Assembly (NCBI RefSeq): GCF_010122465.1
Contig: NZ_WLZY01000004.1
Coordinates: forward strand, 310,001 to 374,000
Source: Phytoactinopolyspora mesophila
Lineage (GTDB): Bacteria > Actinomycetota > Actinomycetes > Jiangellales > Jiangellaceae
Direction: 5' to 3'
DNA: 64,000 nt
Under the pieces are notes generated by a model. The model was not told the origin of the DNA. It made no database searches and saw nothing but the letters and a program-made list of their open reading frames with translations. Position 1 is the stretch's first letter; the number at the start of each line of letters is the position of its first letter. Positions 45,529 to 56,046 of this stretch are shown here, piece by piece. The position numbers and the translations under genes were made by a program.

Positions 45529-46569
45529 CTAGGCCGGCGCGGGACGGAAGCGGCGCGGCAGGAGCTTCTCGGTCGGGAAGAACGCCAGCCAGCAGACCAC
45601 CGTCGGCAGGAAGTGAATGCCCAGCGTGATGAAGGTGATCGCGTGAAAGCCGAGGAAGAACGCCGCGGCGAGGTATAGCGCCTTGCCACGCAGGAAGAGC
45701 ACCACCGGGGAGAGGTACTCGGCGATCAGCATGATCCATTGAGAGAGCCGCAGTATCCATGGGTAGTCCAGCGACCACCTGGCCAGAGCGCTCCCGCGAC
45801 GGATGAATGCCCACGTGAGCACGGCGCTGCTGCCCCAGGCGAACGGTGCGCCGTTGCGGACCCACTTGGCCAGCGCCGCGCCGAAGTAGGTGGCGATCAC
45901 CGCGATCTGGATGCACCGGAACGCCCAGCCACCCCCGGGTGTGGTGCCCCGGTCGGTGATACGGGCCCGGCCGATAGTCGGCAGGACGAAGGCGGCGATG
46001 ATCAGCGCGAGGTGGTCGTGGTCGACCTTGCCGAACGACATGCTGAGGATCAGCCACTGGAAGTAGCAGAGTGCGACCGTCCATCCGGCCAGCCTGGGCA
46101 ACCTGCCCGTGGCCGCTATGAGACAGCCCACGATGATGACGATCTGCAATGTCTGAGCCAATGCCACCGAAGGCTCGGGCAGCGGAAGCGCGCGACCGAT
46201 CCACAGCGGCTGGTACAGCTCCGGTGCGTATCCGTGCGGAATGACGTCATTGCGGAGATACAAGATGTCGTAGATCAGGAAGAGGTAGATGACCGCTCGC
46301 ATTATCCCGACTCGGGATCGCGGGATCTCCGGTAGCCACCAGCCGACGATGCGTGAGCCGAGGCGTCGCGCTCGAGTCGGCCGAGCAGGACCCGGCTCCC
46401 CACCACTGCCGGGCGCCCGATCGAGGCCGGGGCCGTCGCTGCCCGAGCCGGCGCCGGACGCGCCGGTGGCTGGAGCGGCTGTCGTGGTGGTCTCGGGTCC
46501 CGAGCCGGCCAGCAGCGTCTCGGCGCTGGAGACGGCCCCGGAGCGAGGCTGACTTCCTCGGCCGATCAT
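45529..46569 (-). CDS. HTTM-domain membrane protein
   Basis: A 346-aa membrane protein with a disordered N-terminus (about 75 residues) and about eight helices forming an HTTM (horizontally transferred transmembrane) domain, related to the membrane part of vitamin-K-dependent carboxylase: SRVGIMRAVIYLFLIYDI, SFGKVDHDHLALI, FGAALAKWVRNGAPFAWG, ITLGIHFLP. ATG 46569 overlaps the previous stop (ATGA) and has GGGAGG upstream; GTG 46584 is an alternative. Function unknown. Confidence 0.8.
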   Translation of the reverse strand: MIGRGSQPRSGAVSSAETLLAGSGPETTTTAAPATGASGAGSGSDGPGLDRAPGSGGEPGPARPTRARRLGSRIVGWWLPEIPRSRVGIMRAVIYLFLIYDILYLRNDVIPHGYAPELYQPLWIGRALPLPEPSVALAQTLQIVIIVGCLIAATGRLPRLAGWTVALCYFQWLILSMSFGKVDHDHLALIIAAFVLPTIGRARITDRGTTPGGGWAFRCIQIAVIATYFGAALAKWVRNGAPFAWGSSAVLTWAFIRRGSALARWSLDYPWILRLSQWIMLIAEYLSPVVLFLRGKALYLAAAFFLGFHAITFITLGIHFLPTVVCWLAFFPTEKLLPRRFRPAPA

Positions 46570-47051
46570 CGGATGACCTCCCACTCTGCGAGCAGTACGG
46601 TCTCCGGGTCTCCGACGACATAGCCGTCGTGCAGCTGGTAGACGTCCCGCATCAGATACATGTACGTGTATTGGTCGCGGTCCGGATGGATCTGCCGGAA
46701 AGCATCCGCAATGACCTGCATCAACGAGGGGTCCTCGATGAAGCGGCCCAACTGGCCCTCGACCTCGGCCCGGCCGATTCCGGTGCCGGTCGCGTTCAGC
46801 GGAACGCGGACGAGTTCGCCCCCCGCCTCCGTCTCGGCCTCGATATATGTCGATCTGGTCTGGCCGTTGAGGTTATGGGCGGTGGCGTACTGTGCCATCG
46901 AGCCGAAGGGGAAGTAGTCGTCTGAATCTCGAAGTGTCCCGTGCAGCAGCGCCACCATGCCCAGGCCGGCCAGCGCGATCCGCCAGCCTTTGGCCCAGCG
47001 CGGGAGCGTCTTTCGCTCCGGGGGCGCCGCAGTCATCTCGCCGTTCGTCAC
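46566..47051 (-). CDS. Membrane-anchored partner of the HTTM protein
   Basis: A 161-aa protein with one helix near residue 25 (IALAGLGMVALLHGTL) and a compact domain: DYFPFGSMAQYATAHNLNGQTRSTYIEAE and IADAFRQIHPDRDQYTYMYLMRDVYQLHDG. It overlaps the HTTM gene start. In actinobacteria such proteins are found next to HTTM genes, so a two-subunit membrane enzyme is plausible. Start GTG 47051 or ATG 47036. Confidence 0.7.
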   Translation of the reverse strand: MTNGEMTAAPPERKTLPRWAKGWRIALAGLGMVALLHGTLRDSDDYFPFGSMAQYATAHNLNGQTRSTYIEAETEAGGELVRVPLNATGTGIGRAEVEGQLGRFIEDPSLMQVIADAFRQIHPDRDQYTYMYLMRDVYQLHDGYVVGDPETVLLAEWEVIR

Positions 47052-47214
47052 GTCCTAGAGACTACGCATCGTGGGGGTGGAGTCGTCTACGTCATGGCGG
47101 ACTTCCGGATCATCCGATAGCGCTAGGTGCTCGGCAGTGGATCCTCCCGTGCATGGATGACGGCTCAACCGATGTGTGCCGGGGCGGAGGTGACAGGGCG
47201 AGCCCTCCTCGCGG

Positions 47215-47241
47215 CTTGCACTCACGGTGGGAGAGTGCTAA
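47215..47241 (+). promoter_or_regulatory. CIRCE element 1 (HrcA operator)
   Basis: CTTGCACTC, nine-base spacer, GAGTGCTAA: 16 of 18 arm positions fit the consensus TTAGCACTC-N9-GAGTGCTAA. It is upstream of groEL. Confidence 0.85.
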
Positions 47242-47248
47242 AACAGCG

Positions 47249-49021
<1,773 letters not shown>

Positions 49022-49053
49022 GTCCCGTCCGCTTCAACACCGAACAACGATGG

Positions 49054-49077
49054 TGCCCCGGCCTACTGGCCGGGGCA
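49054..49077 (+). terminator. groEL terminator
   Basis: TGCCCCGGCC, loop TACT, GGCCGGGGCA, followed by CCTTCTTTTC. Starts 33 bases after the groEL stop. Confidence 0.85.
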
Positions 49078-49103
49078 TCGCCTTCTTTTCGTCTCCCTTG
49101 CCC

Positions 49104-49165
49104 GTTGATCATGGGCATGTGACACCCGTTCGGCATCTGAAAGGCTGCTTTAGGCCATGATCAAC
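49104..49165. repeat. TGATCATG-type hairpin H3
   Basis: GTTGATCATGG (49104-49114) and CCATGATCAAC (49155-49165), 11-bp perfect arms around a 40-base loop, between the convergent groEL and SWIM genes. Confidence 0.7.
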
Positions 49166-49192
49166 ACGAAGGGGTGGAGCTGCTTTGGGGCG

Positions 49193-49945
49193 CTAGCGGT
49201 TGGTCGTGGGTGGGCAGGCGCGGGACAGGAGATCAGCGGCCCGTCCCGCGGCCTCTGAAACGACCCGCTCGATCGTCTCCGGGTCGAGTTCGATCACAGC
49301 AGTCCCGATGGCACCGCTTCCGGCTCCCGTCGCTTCCGTCGCTCCGACCTCCTCGGTCCGTCGCGCCGGAGCCGGGCCGGCGTTGCGTTCCTGAAGCTCG
49401 TCCAGGAGCGCGTGCTCGCCTCGGCCCCGCATCAGCAGGAGCAGGAAAGGGTCGGTATCGAGTAGCCACGACGCCTGGTAACACAACGCCGCGGCATGCG
49501 TGCAGGGATGCCCCCACTCATCGCAAGTGCACTGGGGCTCCAGATCGCCGATCCCGGGCAGTAGCCGGACTCCGGCGTCGTCCGCGGTCTCCACCAAGTC
49601 GTCGGGCACGTCGCGTTCGAGTAGGGCCGCTACGTGGCCGGCCTTGGCGGCGATGTGCTCGAGCAGCCGATCCCAGTCGGGTGCGGCGAGTTCTTCCAGG
49701 AAGACCATCGTCTCGTGCGGGGTGTAGTCGTCGCCGTAGACGGTGGCGGAGATCCGCCCCGGACTCACGGTGATGGTCCCCACATGGCCGCCGTGAGCGT
49801 AGGTCCGCCCGCGGCGCAGTTGGTCCGAGTCGAGTGACGTGTCTTCCAGAGCGTCGATCCAGGCATTTCCCCACCACGTCTGTGCCCGCCGGGTACGACG
49901 CTTGCGGGCCGGAAACGCCGGAAAGCCCTTGGCCAACTCACTCAT
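49193..49945 (-). CDS. SWIM zinc-finger protein
   Basis: A 250-aa protein with an N-terminal conserved region (FPARKRRTRRAQTWWGNAWIDALE, RGRTYAHGGHVG) and a SWIM zinc finger in CTCDEWGHPCTHAAAL (CxCx-n-CxH) near residue 139. SWIM domains bind DNA or proteins, and such genes pair with SNF2 helicases in actinobacteria, as here (next gene upstream at 50028). The pair may act in DNA repair or chromatin-like remodelling. ATG 49945. Confidence 0.85.
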   Translation of the reverse strand: MSELAKGFPAFPARKRRTRRAQTWWGNAWIDALEDTSLDSDQLRRGRTYAHGGHVGTITVSPGRISATVYGDDYTPHETMVFLEELAAPDWDRLLEHIAAKAGHVAALLERDVPDDLVETADDAGVRLLPGIGDLEPQCTCDEWGHPCTHAAALCYQASWLLDTDPFLLLLMRGRGEHALLDELQERNAGPAPARRTEEVGATEATGAGSGAIGTAVIELDPETIERVVSEAAGRAADLLSRACPPTTNR

Positions 49946-49971
49946 GACCGCTGCACCCCCAAGTCTGCTGT

Positions 49972-50032
49972 GTTGATCATGGGCGGATGTCGCCTCAAAC
50001 GGTTCGAAAACTGGAATCTGCCCATGATCAAC
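49972..50032. repeat. TGATCATG-type hairpin H4
   Basis: GTTGATCATGGGC (49972-49984) and GCCCATGATCAAC (50020-50032): perfect 13-bp arms, extended by further pairs. It overlaps the 3' end of the SNF2 gene and precedes the SWIM gene. Confidence 0.75.
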
Positions 50033-52712
50033 CCGATTCGGGGCGGAGTTCGACGAGCTCGGCCAGCTCTGCGTCGGACAGTTCGCTCAGCGCTGCCTCG
50101 CCGGCGCCGAGAACGGAGTCGGCGAGACCACGTTTGGCTGCCAGCATGGCGGCGATCCGGTCCTCTACCGTGCCCTCGGCGATCAGCCGGTGTACCTGGA
50201 CCGGCCGCGTCTGCCCGATCCGGTAGGCACGGTCGGTGGCCTGTTCCTCAACAGCCGGATTCCACCATCGGTCGTAGTGGATGACGTGGCCCGCGCGGGT
50301 GAGGTTCAGCCCGGTCCCGGCTGCCTTCAGGGAGAGCACGAAGATCGGTGCCTGGGCGGGCGCGCTCTCCTGGAACCGGCGAACCATGGCTTCACGCTGG
50401 TCAACGGGCGTCCCTCCGTGCAGCACCTGGATAGGCATGCCGCGGGTGGTGAAGTGTTCCTCGATCAGTTTGGCCATGCTCACGTACTGGGTGAACACCA
50501 GAACGGCGTCTTCTTCTGCTGTGATGGTGCTGACGAGATCGTCCAGCAAGTCGAGCTTGCCGGAGCGGCCAGCGGCGCCCAGCGGCTCCTTCAGATATTG
50601 CGCCGGATGGTTGCAGACCTGTTTCAGCGCCGTGAGCAGCGACAAGACGAGGCCCCGCCGGGCGATTCCGCTGCTGTTCTTGATCTTGGCCAGGGTTTCG
50701 CGAACGGTTGCCTCATAGAGAGCGGCTTGCTCCGCGGTGAGCGTTACCGGACGGTCCGTCACTGTCTTGGGTGGCAGTTCCGGCGCGATGCCCGGATCTG
50801 TCTTGCGCCGGCGCAGCATGAAAGGCGCGATCAGCCGGCTCAGCCGCTGCGCGGCAGCGGTGGCCGCCGGCTCTTTGCCGGATTCGATGGGCTCGGCCCA
50901 ACGCCTGCGAAACGCTCCCAGCGAGCCGAGGAACCCCGGCGTGGCCCAGTCCATGATGGCCCACAACTCGGAGAGATTGTTCTCCACCGGGGTCCCGGTC
51001 AGGGCCACCCGTGCGCCGGCCGGGATCTCGCGCAGCGCTCTGGCAGTCTTGGAATCGGCATTCTTGACGTGCTGGGCTTCGTCGGCGACAACCAGTTGCC
51101 ACGGCGTCGTGGTAAGTCCTCGGGCGGTGTAGCCGGTATCGAGTCGCATGGTGCCGTACGTCGTGAGGACGAAGCCGCCGTCGGTCTCGCCGAGAATCGC
51201 GGCCAGCTCACGCCCGGAGCCGTGATGGCGAAGCACCGGAGTGCCCGGCGCGAACCGGTTGATCTCGCGCTCCCAGTTGCCCAGCAACGAGGCCGGGCAG
51301 ACGACGAGCGTCCGGCCGGCCGTGGCCGGGTCGGTCTGCCGATGAAGATGCAGCGCGATCACGGTGATCGTCTTGCCTAGGCCCATGTCGTCGGCCAGGC
51401 AAGCGCCCAGCCCCAATGACGTCATCCGATGCAACCAGCGTAGGCCGCGCAGCTGATAGTCGCGCAGAGTGGCCGCCAGCGCGGATGGAGCCTCGAGCGG
51501 CTCTGCGCCGGACTCCGGTTCGGCGATCCGCTGACGGAGTTGCTCGAGCCATCCGGTGGGCGCGACCGGGACTTGTTCACCGTCGATCTCGGCGGTCCCG
51601 GTCAGCGCCGCGCCCAGCGCCTCGAAAGCGCCGAGTGCTTTGGGGTCGGTGTCCTCAGCTTTGCGGGCGAGCCTCGGGTCGACCAGCACCCACTGACCAC
51701 GCAGCCGCACGAACGGGCGGCGAGCCTCGGCCAGGGTGTCCAGCTCGGCCTGGGTGAGTTCACTGCCGCCGAGCTCGATACGCCAGCTCATGTGCAGGAG
51801 CTCGGTGCTGTCGAACGACGACGGACCGGCTTCGTCACCAGTTCTCCGCCGCAGCCGGGACAACGGGCCGGACGTCGGAATGATCGCCGTCGCGGTCAGA
51901 CCGTTGGCCAGCTCCGGCGGCCATTGCACGCCGGTGCCGGTGCTGGCCAGCCGTTGCGCGCCGCCGCTGAGAAGGTCCGCCAGCTCGTCGTCGTCAAGCA
52001 AGATCCGGTCCGGGACCTTGCTCCGAAGCAATCGGTCCAACGGTTGCCAGGCACCGGCGGCCCGGCGCACCGCGAGCATGGCGCCGGCCCGGGCGCCCGG
52101 CCCGAACTGTTCGGGCCGCTCCCACAGCTCCGCGGCGTCGGCGGTGGCCGACGGCTCGGACAGGCTGTGCACCTGGACGGTGACCTGGAAGCGCTCGTCG
52201 CTTGTGTCGTCGGCGAGTCCTGCGACGCCGTCTATGAGCTCCACTCGCAGTGAGATCCGGACGCCGGCGTCCATGTCCGGATTGGCCAGATAGTCTGCGA
52301 CAGCGTCGAGGTATGCGCGGACATGGCCGAGCTCTGGTGGTGCGGTTGTCTCCAGATCGCGGATCATGGACTCTGCGGTGTCGTCGAGCTCTCCTAGGCT
52401 CCAGACGATGCCGTCGTCCGTTGCGTGCGGCTCGATCCGGTGGTCGGCGACCAGCCGCAACGCGACGAAGGTGGCAGCCCGCCAGAATTCGACCGTGGGG
52501 TGAGCGGGCAATTCTCCGGACCAGCACAGCGCCGGTACGGCTTCGGCCAGGGGCAGCTCGACGAGAGTTTCGGCACTATCCGGCGGGTGGAACGACAGAT
52601 GGCCGCTACGGGCCGGCACCCGGGGATTGAACACTGCGGTACATCGACGGAGTTCTGCTTCCACCCACAACCTCTTCAACGCTCGTGTGCGCGGACCCTT
52701 TTCGATGATCAT
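50028..52712 (-). CDS. SNF2-family DNA-dependent ATPase (HepA/RapA-like)
   Basis: An 894-aa superfamily 2 translocase. The first 450 residues are the SNF2-associated region; the ATPase core begins near residue 455 with LRDYQLRGLRWLHRM, Walker A DDMGLGKTITVIAL, DEAQH, LTGTPVENNLSELW, and motifs V-VI SLKAAGTGLNLTRAGHVIHYDRWWNPAVEEQATDRAYRIGQ. ATG 52712 sits inside hairpin H5; GTG about 52667 (VEAELRRC) may be the true start. Probably coupled with the SWIM protein. Confidence 0.9.
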   Translation of the reverse strand: MIIEKGPRTRALKRLWVEAELRRCTAVFNPRVPARSGHLSFHPPDSAETLVELPLAEAVPALCWSGELPAHPTVEFWRAATFVALRLVADHRIEPHATDDGIVWSLGELDDTAESMIRDLETTAPPELGHVRAYLDAVADYLANPDMDAGVRISLRVELIDGVAGLADDTSDERFQVTVQVHSLSEPSATADAAELWERPEQFGPGARAGAMLAVRRAAGAWQPLDRLLRSKVPDRILLDDDELADLLSGGAQRLASTGTGVQWPPELANGLTATAIIPTSGPLSRLRRRTGDEAGPSSFDSTELLHMSWRIELGGSELTQAELDTLAEARRPFVRLRGQWVLVDPRLARKAEDTDPKALGAFEALGAALTGTAEIDGEQVPVAPTGWLEQLRQRIAEPESGAEPLEAPSALAATLRDYQLRGLRWLHRMTSLGLGACLADDMGLGKTITVIALHLHRQTDPATAGRTLVVCPASLLGNWEREINRFAPGTPVLRHHGSGRELAAILGETDGGFVLTTYGTMRLDTGYTARGLTTTPWQLVVADEAQHVKNADSKTARALREIPAGARVALTGTPVENNLSELWAIMDWATPGFLGSLGAFRRRWAEPIESGKEPAATAAAQRLSRLIAPFMLRRRKTDPGIAPELPPKTVTDRPVTLTAEQAALYEATVRETLAKIKNSSGIARRGLVLSLLTALKQVCNHPAQYLKEPLGAAGRSGKLDLLDDLVSTITAEEDAVLVFTQYVSMAKLIEEHFTTRGMPIQVLHGGTPVDQREAMVRRFQESAPAQAPIFVLSLKAAGTGLNLTRAGHVIHYDRWWNPAVEEQATDRAYRIGQTRPVQVHRLIAEGTVEDRIAAMLAAKRGLADSVLGAGEAALSELSDAELAELVELRPESG

Positions 52713-52754
52713 GAATGCCTGGCGACCGTATAGGTCTAGAAGTGTTCATGATCA
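52706..52754. repeat. TGATCATG-type hairpin H5
   Basis: TGATCATGAA (52706-52715) and TTCATGATCA (52745-52754), perfect 10-bp arms, in the gap before the SNF2 gene and covering its apparent start codon. Confidence 0.7.
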
Positions 52755-52847
52755 CCGGGGAAGGCGAGTTGTCCGCGCGGTCTTCAGGGGCAGAAGGTCA
52801 TAAGGCGCGGCGTACGCGGATGTATTCCCCACATGGCGAAAAAGACA

Positions 52848-53198
52848 TCACAGACCTCCCAGCGGGGCCACTACGAGCCCCCCTTTCTCACAGACCCACT
52901 GCGGATCCGGACCGAGCTCCGGTTCGACGCGGAGCTCGTGCACAGCAGTTTCGTCACATGCCGTGCACCGAGGCCAGCGTCCGAATCCATTGTCGAGGAG
53001 CTGCTCCTGGACGTCCTGGGCGACCTGCCCGGCAACGTAGTCGGCACCGTCCGGCCATTGTTCCACCCACCAGCGGCGTTCGGCGATGACCGCGTCGAGG
53101 ATATCCACCGCTGCCGGTGAGTCGGCTCCGCGCGCGTTGAGGTCCCGGAGCACAACTGCTCGAGCGGCGAACATGGCGTCGTCGTCGATGGTCACCAT
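52848..53198 (-). CDS. Small zinc-ribbon-like conserved protein
   Basis: A 116-aa protein with an N-terminal helical part (VVLRDLNARGADSPAAVDILDAVIAERRWWVEQWPDG) and a C-terminal CTAC...VC pattern (WPRCTACDETAVHEL, QWVCEKGG) that could bind one metal ion. Similar short proteins are common in actinobacteria with no assigned function. ATG 53198. Confidence 0.65.
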   Translation of the reverse strand: MVTIDDDAMFAARAVVLRDLNARGADSPAAVDILDAVIAERRWWVEQWPDGADYVAGQVAQDVQEQLLDNGFGRWPRCTACDETAVHELRVEPELGPDPQWVCEKGGLVVAPLGGL

Positions 53199-53282
53199 CT
53201 GATGGTGCCAGGAGAAGGACGGACCTGAAAACCGGCGCTGGTGATCTCCAGCAGCCGGGCTGAAGATGGCACACTATCCTCT

Positions 53283-53987
53283 GTGCAGCCCCTCCTCGAA
53301 GTCATCGCACTTGGACCCGCCGACGCAGCCGGGGCGGTTGAGGGTGGCGCCGACCGCCTTGAGGTAGTGGCCGACATGGCCGCAGACGGCCTTACGCCGG
53401 CCGTCGAGACGGTGCGCGATCTCAAACGCGAATGCGACCTGCCACTGCGGGTCATGCTGCGAGCCAACGACGGTTTCGCCACCAGCGGGTCGGAGCTCTC
53501 GCGTCTGATGGGCGCTGCGCATCAGCTCTACGCCGCGGGCGCGGACGGCTTCGTTCTCGGGTTTCTCGGACCGTCCGTACAGATCGACGTCGACGCGACC
53601 ATGACTCTGGTCGAGGAGCTCAGTGGCGCCCCGTGGACCTTTCACCGGGCCATTGACCACGCGCTCGATCACGATGAGGCCTGGCGGACGCTGCTGGATC
53701 TGCCCGGCCTGGACACCGTCCTCACGGCGGGGTCGGCGCGAGGCGTGGGCACCGGGCTGGACGACCTATGCCGCCGGGCGGCGGACTCGCCCGCGGTGGC
53801 GGCGCTGATGATGGCTGGCGGCGGTCTGGCCGCAGATCATGTGCCCTGGTTGGCCAGAGCCGGCGTGCGCAAGTTTCACATCGGCAGCGCCGCTCGGCCC
53901 GGACGGTCGTGGAAGACGTATATCGACGCCAGCTTGGTGCGTTCGTGGCGGACCCTGGTCGACGACTCCGTGGCCTCAGCCCTGTGA
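53283..53987 (+). CDS. cutC: CutC-family protein
   Basis: A 234-aa TIM-barrel protein of the CutC family, historically linked to copper homeostasis though the activity is unproven. The sequence LLEVIALGPADAAGAVEGGADRLEVV at the start, VMLRANDGFATSG, DGFVLGFL and TFHRAIDHALD are characteristic, and VRKFHIGSAAR is near the end. GTG 53283 fits the family start; the frame is open to 53241. Its stop overlaps the next gene. Confidence 0.85.
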   Translation: MQPLLEVIALGPADAAGAVEGGADRLEVVADMAADGLTPAVETVRDLKRECDLPLRVMLRANDGFATSGSELSRLMGAAHQLYAAGADGFVLGFLGPSVQIDVDATMTLVEELSGAPWTFHRAIDHALDHDEAWRTLLDLPGLDTVLTAGSARGVGTGLDDLCRRAADSPAVAALMMAGGGLAADHVPWLARAGVRKFHIGSAARPGRSWKTYIDASLVRSWRTLVDDSVASAL

Positions 53988-54253
53988 TCCTGATCGATCC
54001 GCCGATCTGGCCCGGCCACGGCCAGCGTTGGGCACATCTGATCTCGGACGAGTCATACGAAGAGTTGCATGCCTTCGCCGCTGAACTCGGGTTGTCCGCC
54101 CGGGCCTTCGACGGCGATCATTACGACGTTCCCGAGTCGATGTATGCGTCGGTGGTGGCGGCGGGAGCCGTCCCGGTGAGTGGCCGTGAGCTGGTCGCCC
54201 GGCTGAACGCGGCGGGCCTGCGGCGGCGCAAGAGAAGCCACGGAGCTGGGTGA
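53984..54253 (+). CDS. DUF4031 protein
   Basis: An 89-aa protein starting ILIDPPIWPGHGQRWAHLISDESYEELHAFA, with FDGDHYDVPESMY and a basic end, the DUF4031 pattern. Function unknown. GTG 53984 overlaps the CutC stop (GTGA), so the two are translated together. Confidence 0.85.
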   Translation: MILIDPPIWPGHGQRWAHLISDESYEELHAFAAELGLSARAFDGDHYDVPESMYASVVAAGAVPVSGRELVARLNAAGLRRRKRSHGAG

Positions 54254-54378
54254 GCCCGGGCGCGGCTGCGTGTCATCAGGCGACGGCGGGGTAAATGTAG
54301 AGACGCGGGATATTTGTAAAGATTCTCGAGGCGATTCCCGAAAAGGATGCACCCCCGGACCCGGCAGACTGGATCTCC

Positions 54379-55530
54379 ATGGCATCTCGAGGTCGGTTGG
54401 GCGAGGCCATCGCCCGTGTAGACGAGCTCGCCGAGGCCACGCCGGCGGAGCGTAACCGGGCTGTGGATTTCCTTCGGGTGGCCGCGATCTGCGTCGTGGT
54501 TGTCTGGCACTGGGCGCTTTCGGTGAACCATCGCCGGGACGGCACCTTGGTGAACCCGAATCCTGTCGAAGACGTGCCCGGTGGCTGGTTGCTGACCTGG
54601 TTCTTGCAGGTCATGCCGCTGTTCTTCATCATCGGTGGTTACGCGAACCTGACCGGCTGGGATTCTGTGCGGCGCGCCGGGCAGGGGGCCGTGGCGTTCC
54701 TGCAACGCAGGCTGAGCCGGTTGCTGCTTCCTGCGTTGGTCTTCGCCGTCGTCTGGGTCGCGATCGATGCCGTCAGCAGGGCGACGATCGAGGGCTATGA
54801 GGGCGCGCTCACGGTGATGCCGCTTCTCTTCACGCCGCTGTGGTTCCTCGGCGCCTATCTGTGGGTCACCCTCCTGGTGCCGATCACCGCCACCCTGCAT
54901 CGCCGGTTCGGAGTGCTCGCAACGGTGGTGCTGGGCCTCGTCGTGGCCGGAGCCGATCTGGGGCGTTTCGCTGCCGATCAGGAATGGCTCGGCGGGCTCA
55001 ATACCGCCCTGGTCTGGGTCTTTGCCCACCAGCTCGGGTACTTGTGGCGAGATGGCGTGCTGGAGCCGGTGTGGCGGCGCTGGGCGTTCGCCTTCGGTGG
55101 TCTGGCAGTGCTAGCCGCTGCCACCACACTCGATGTCTATCCGCGCTCTATGGTCTCGATCCCCGGTGAGGACATCAGCCACATGCTTCCAACCACCGCG
55201 GTGATCGCAGCCCTGGCGGTCTCACAGGTGGGGTTCGTGACTCTGCTCGCGCCGGCCTTGTCCAGGTGGATGGAGCGGAAACGGCCGTGGCGCCTGGTCA
55301 TTGCGCTGGGCAGCGTCCTGCTCACCGTTTTCCTCTGGCACATGACAGCGTTCCTGCTCGTGTTCCTCGCTGTAGAGGGACTCGGATTCACGCCGGGTTC
55401 CGAACCCACAGCCGAGTGGTGGGCGTTGCGGCCGTTCTGGATCGTGGCGCCGGCCCTTGTCCTCGTCGTGCTGGTGGCGATCTTCGCGCCGGTCGAGCAG
55501 AAGGTCCGCCGGGCGCTGGCCCTCAATTGA
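54379..55530 (+). CDS. Acyltransferase-3 family membrane protein
   Basis: A 383-aa protein with about 10 helices and the acyltransferase-3 opening pattern RNRAVDFLRVAAICVVVVWHWAL (catalytic-type His in the first helix) plus the MPLFFIIGGYAN segment. This family O-acylates surface sugars, lipids or antibiotics. ATG 54379. The promoter region just upstream is relatively A/T-rich (TATTTGTAAAGAT). Acceptor unknown. Confidence 0.82.
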   Translation: MASRGRLGEAIARVDELAEATPAERNRAVDFLRVAAICVVVVWHWALSVNHRRDGTLVNPNPVEDVPGGWLLTWFLQVMPLFFIIGGYANLTGWDSVRRAGQGAVAFLQRRLSRLLLPALVFAVVWVAIDAVSRATIEGYEGALTVMPLLFTPLWFLGAYLWVTLLVPITATLHRRFGVLATVVLGLVVAGADLGRFAADQEWLGGLNTALVWVFAHQLGYLWRDGVLEPVWRRWAFAFGGLAVLAAATTLDVYPRSMVSIPGEDISHMLPTTAVIAALAVSQVGFVTLLAPALSRWMERKRPWRLVIALGSVLLTVFLWHMTAFLLVFLAVEGLGFTPGSEPTAEWWALRPFWIVAPALVLVVLVAIFAPVEQKVRRALALN

Positions 55531-56046
55531 GGCTCTTGTGGCACGTGCGTGGGTGGGGTTCGTGAAGGGGTTACTGCGGTGTTCTTGCGGAATTGGCGCG
55601 TCGGCCGCGCGGCTGGCTGACTTTTCGCACGACGATCTTCACGACCATTGCCCCACGCCTGGCGGCAGGGCTGTGGCTGGTGCCACCGGTTGCGAAGATC
55701 GCCGTGTGCTGCCGCGCGGTGGATCGGCATTCGCGCGCGGGTCGTGAAGATCGTCGTGTGAACATGGGCCGCCCGCCGGGCCAGTACGGGCGTCGTGAAG
55801 ATCGTCGTGCCAAGAAACGCCGCCGGAGGCCGTCAGGAGTCACACGAGCGGGCACACACCGGTCGTGAAGATCGTCGTGTGAACCACGACGGGCCGCCGC
55901 CAGCTTCGGCAGTCGAGCCAAGCACTGACGCCGCCCCGCCGCCCGAGGGGTCGGGACGCAGGCGCGCCACAGCACGCCACCGGCCTGCTGACACACAACG
56001 CGGCATGCGCCACCACCCACGGACAAGCAGGAAGCGCCTCAATTGA
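55531..56046. repeat. Gene-free region with five copies of an 18-bp motif
   Basis: No convincing gene in 516 bases. GTCGTGAAGATCGTCGTG occurs exactly at 55741-55758, 55792-55809 and 55862-55879, exactly in reverse at 55628-55645, and with three changes at 55689-55706. Direct copies are spaced 51, 51 and 70 bases. GTGAAC follows two of them. Confidence 0.8.

Noticed and set aside
55628-55879. Possible CRISPR array
   Set aside because: Copies are only 18 bp, one is inverted, spacing is uneven and no cas genes are present.
55571-56026. Minus-strand frame in the 18-bp motif array
   Set aside because: Its composition is Arg/Ala-rich and merely translates the DNA repeats; the motif copies are spaced 51, 51 and 70 bases and one is inverted.
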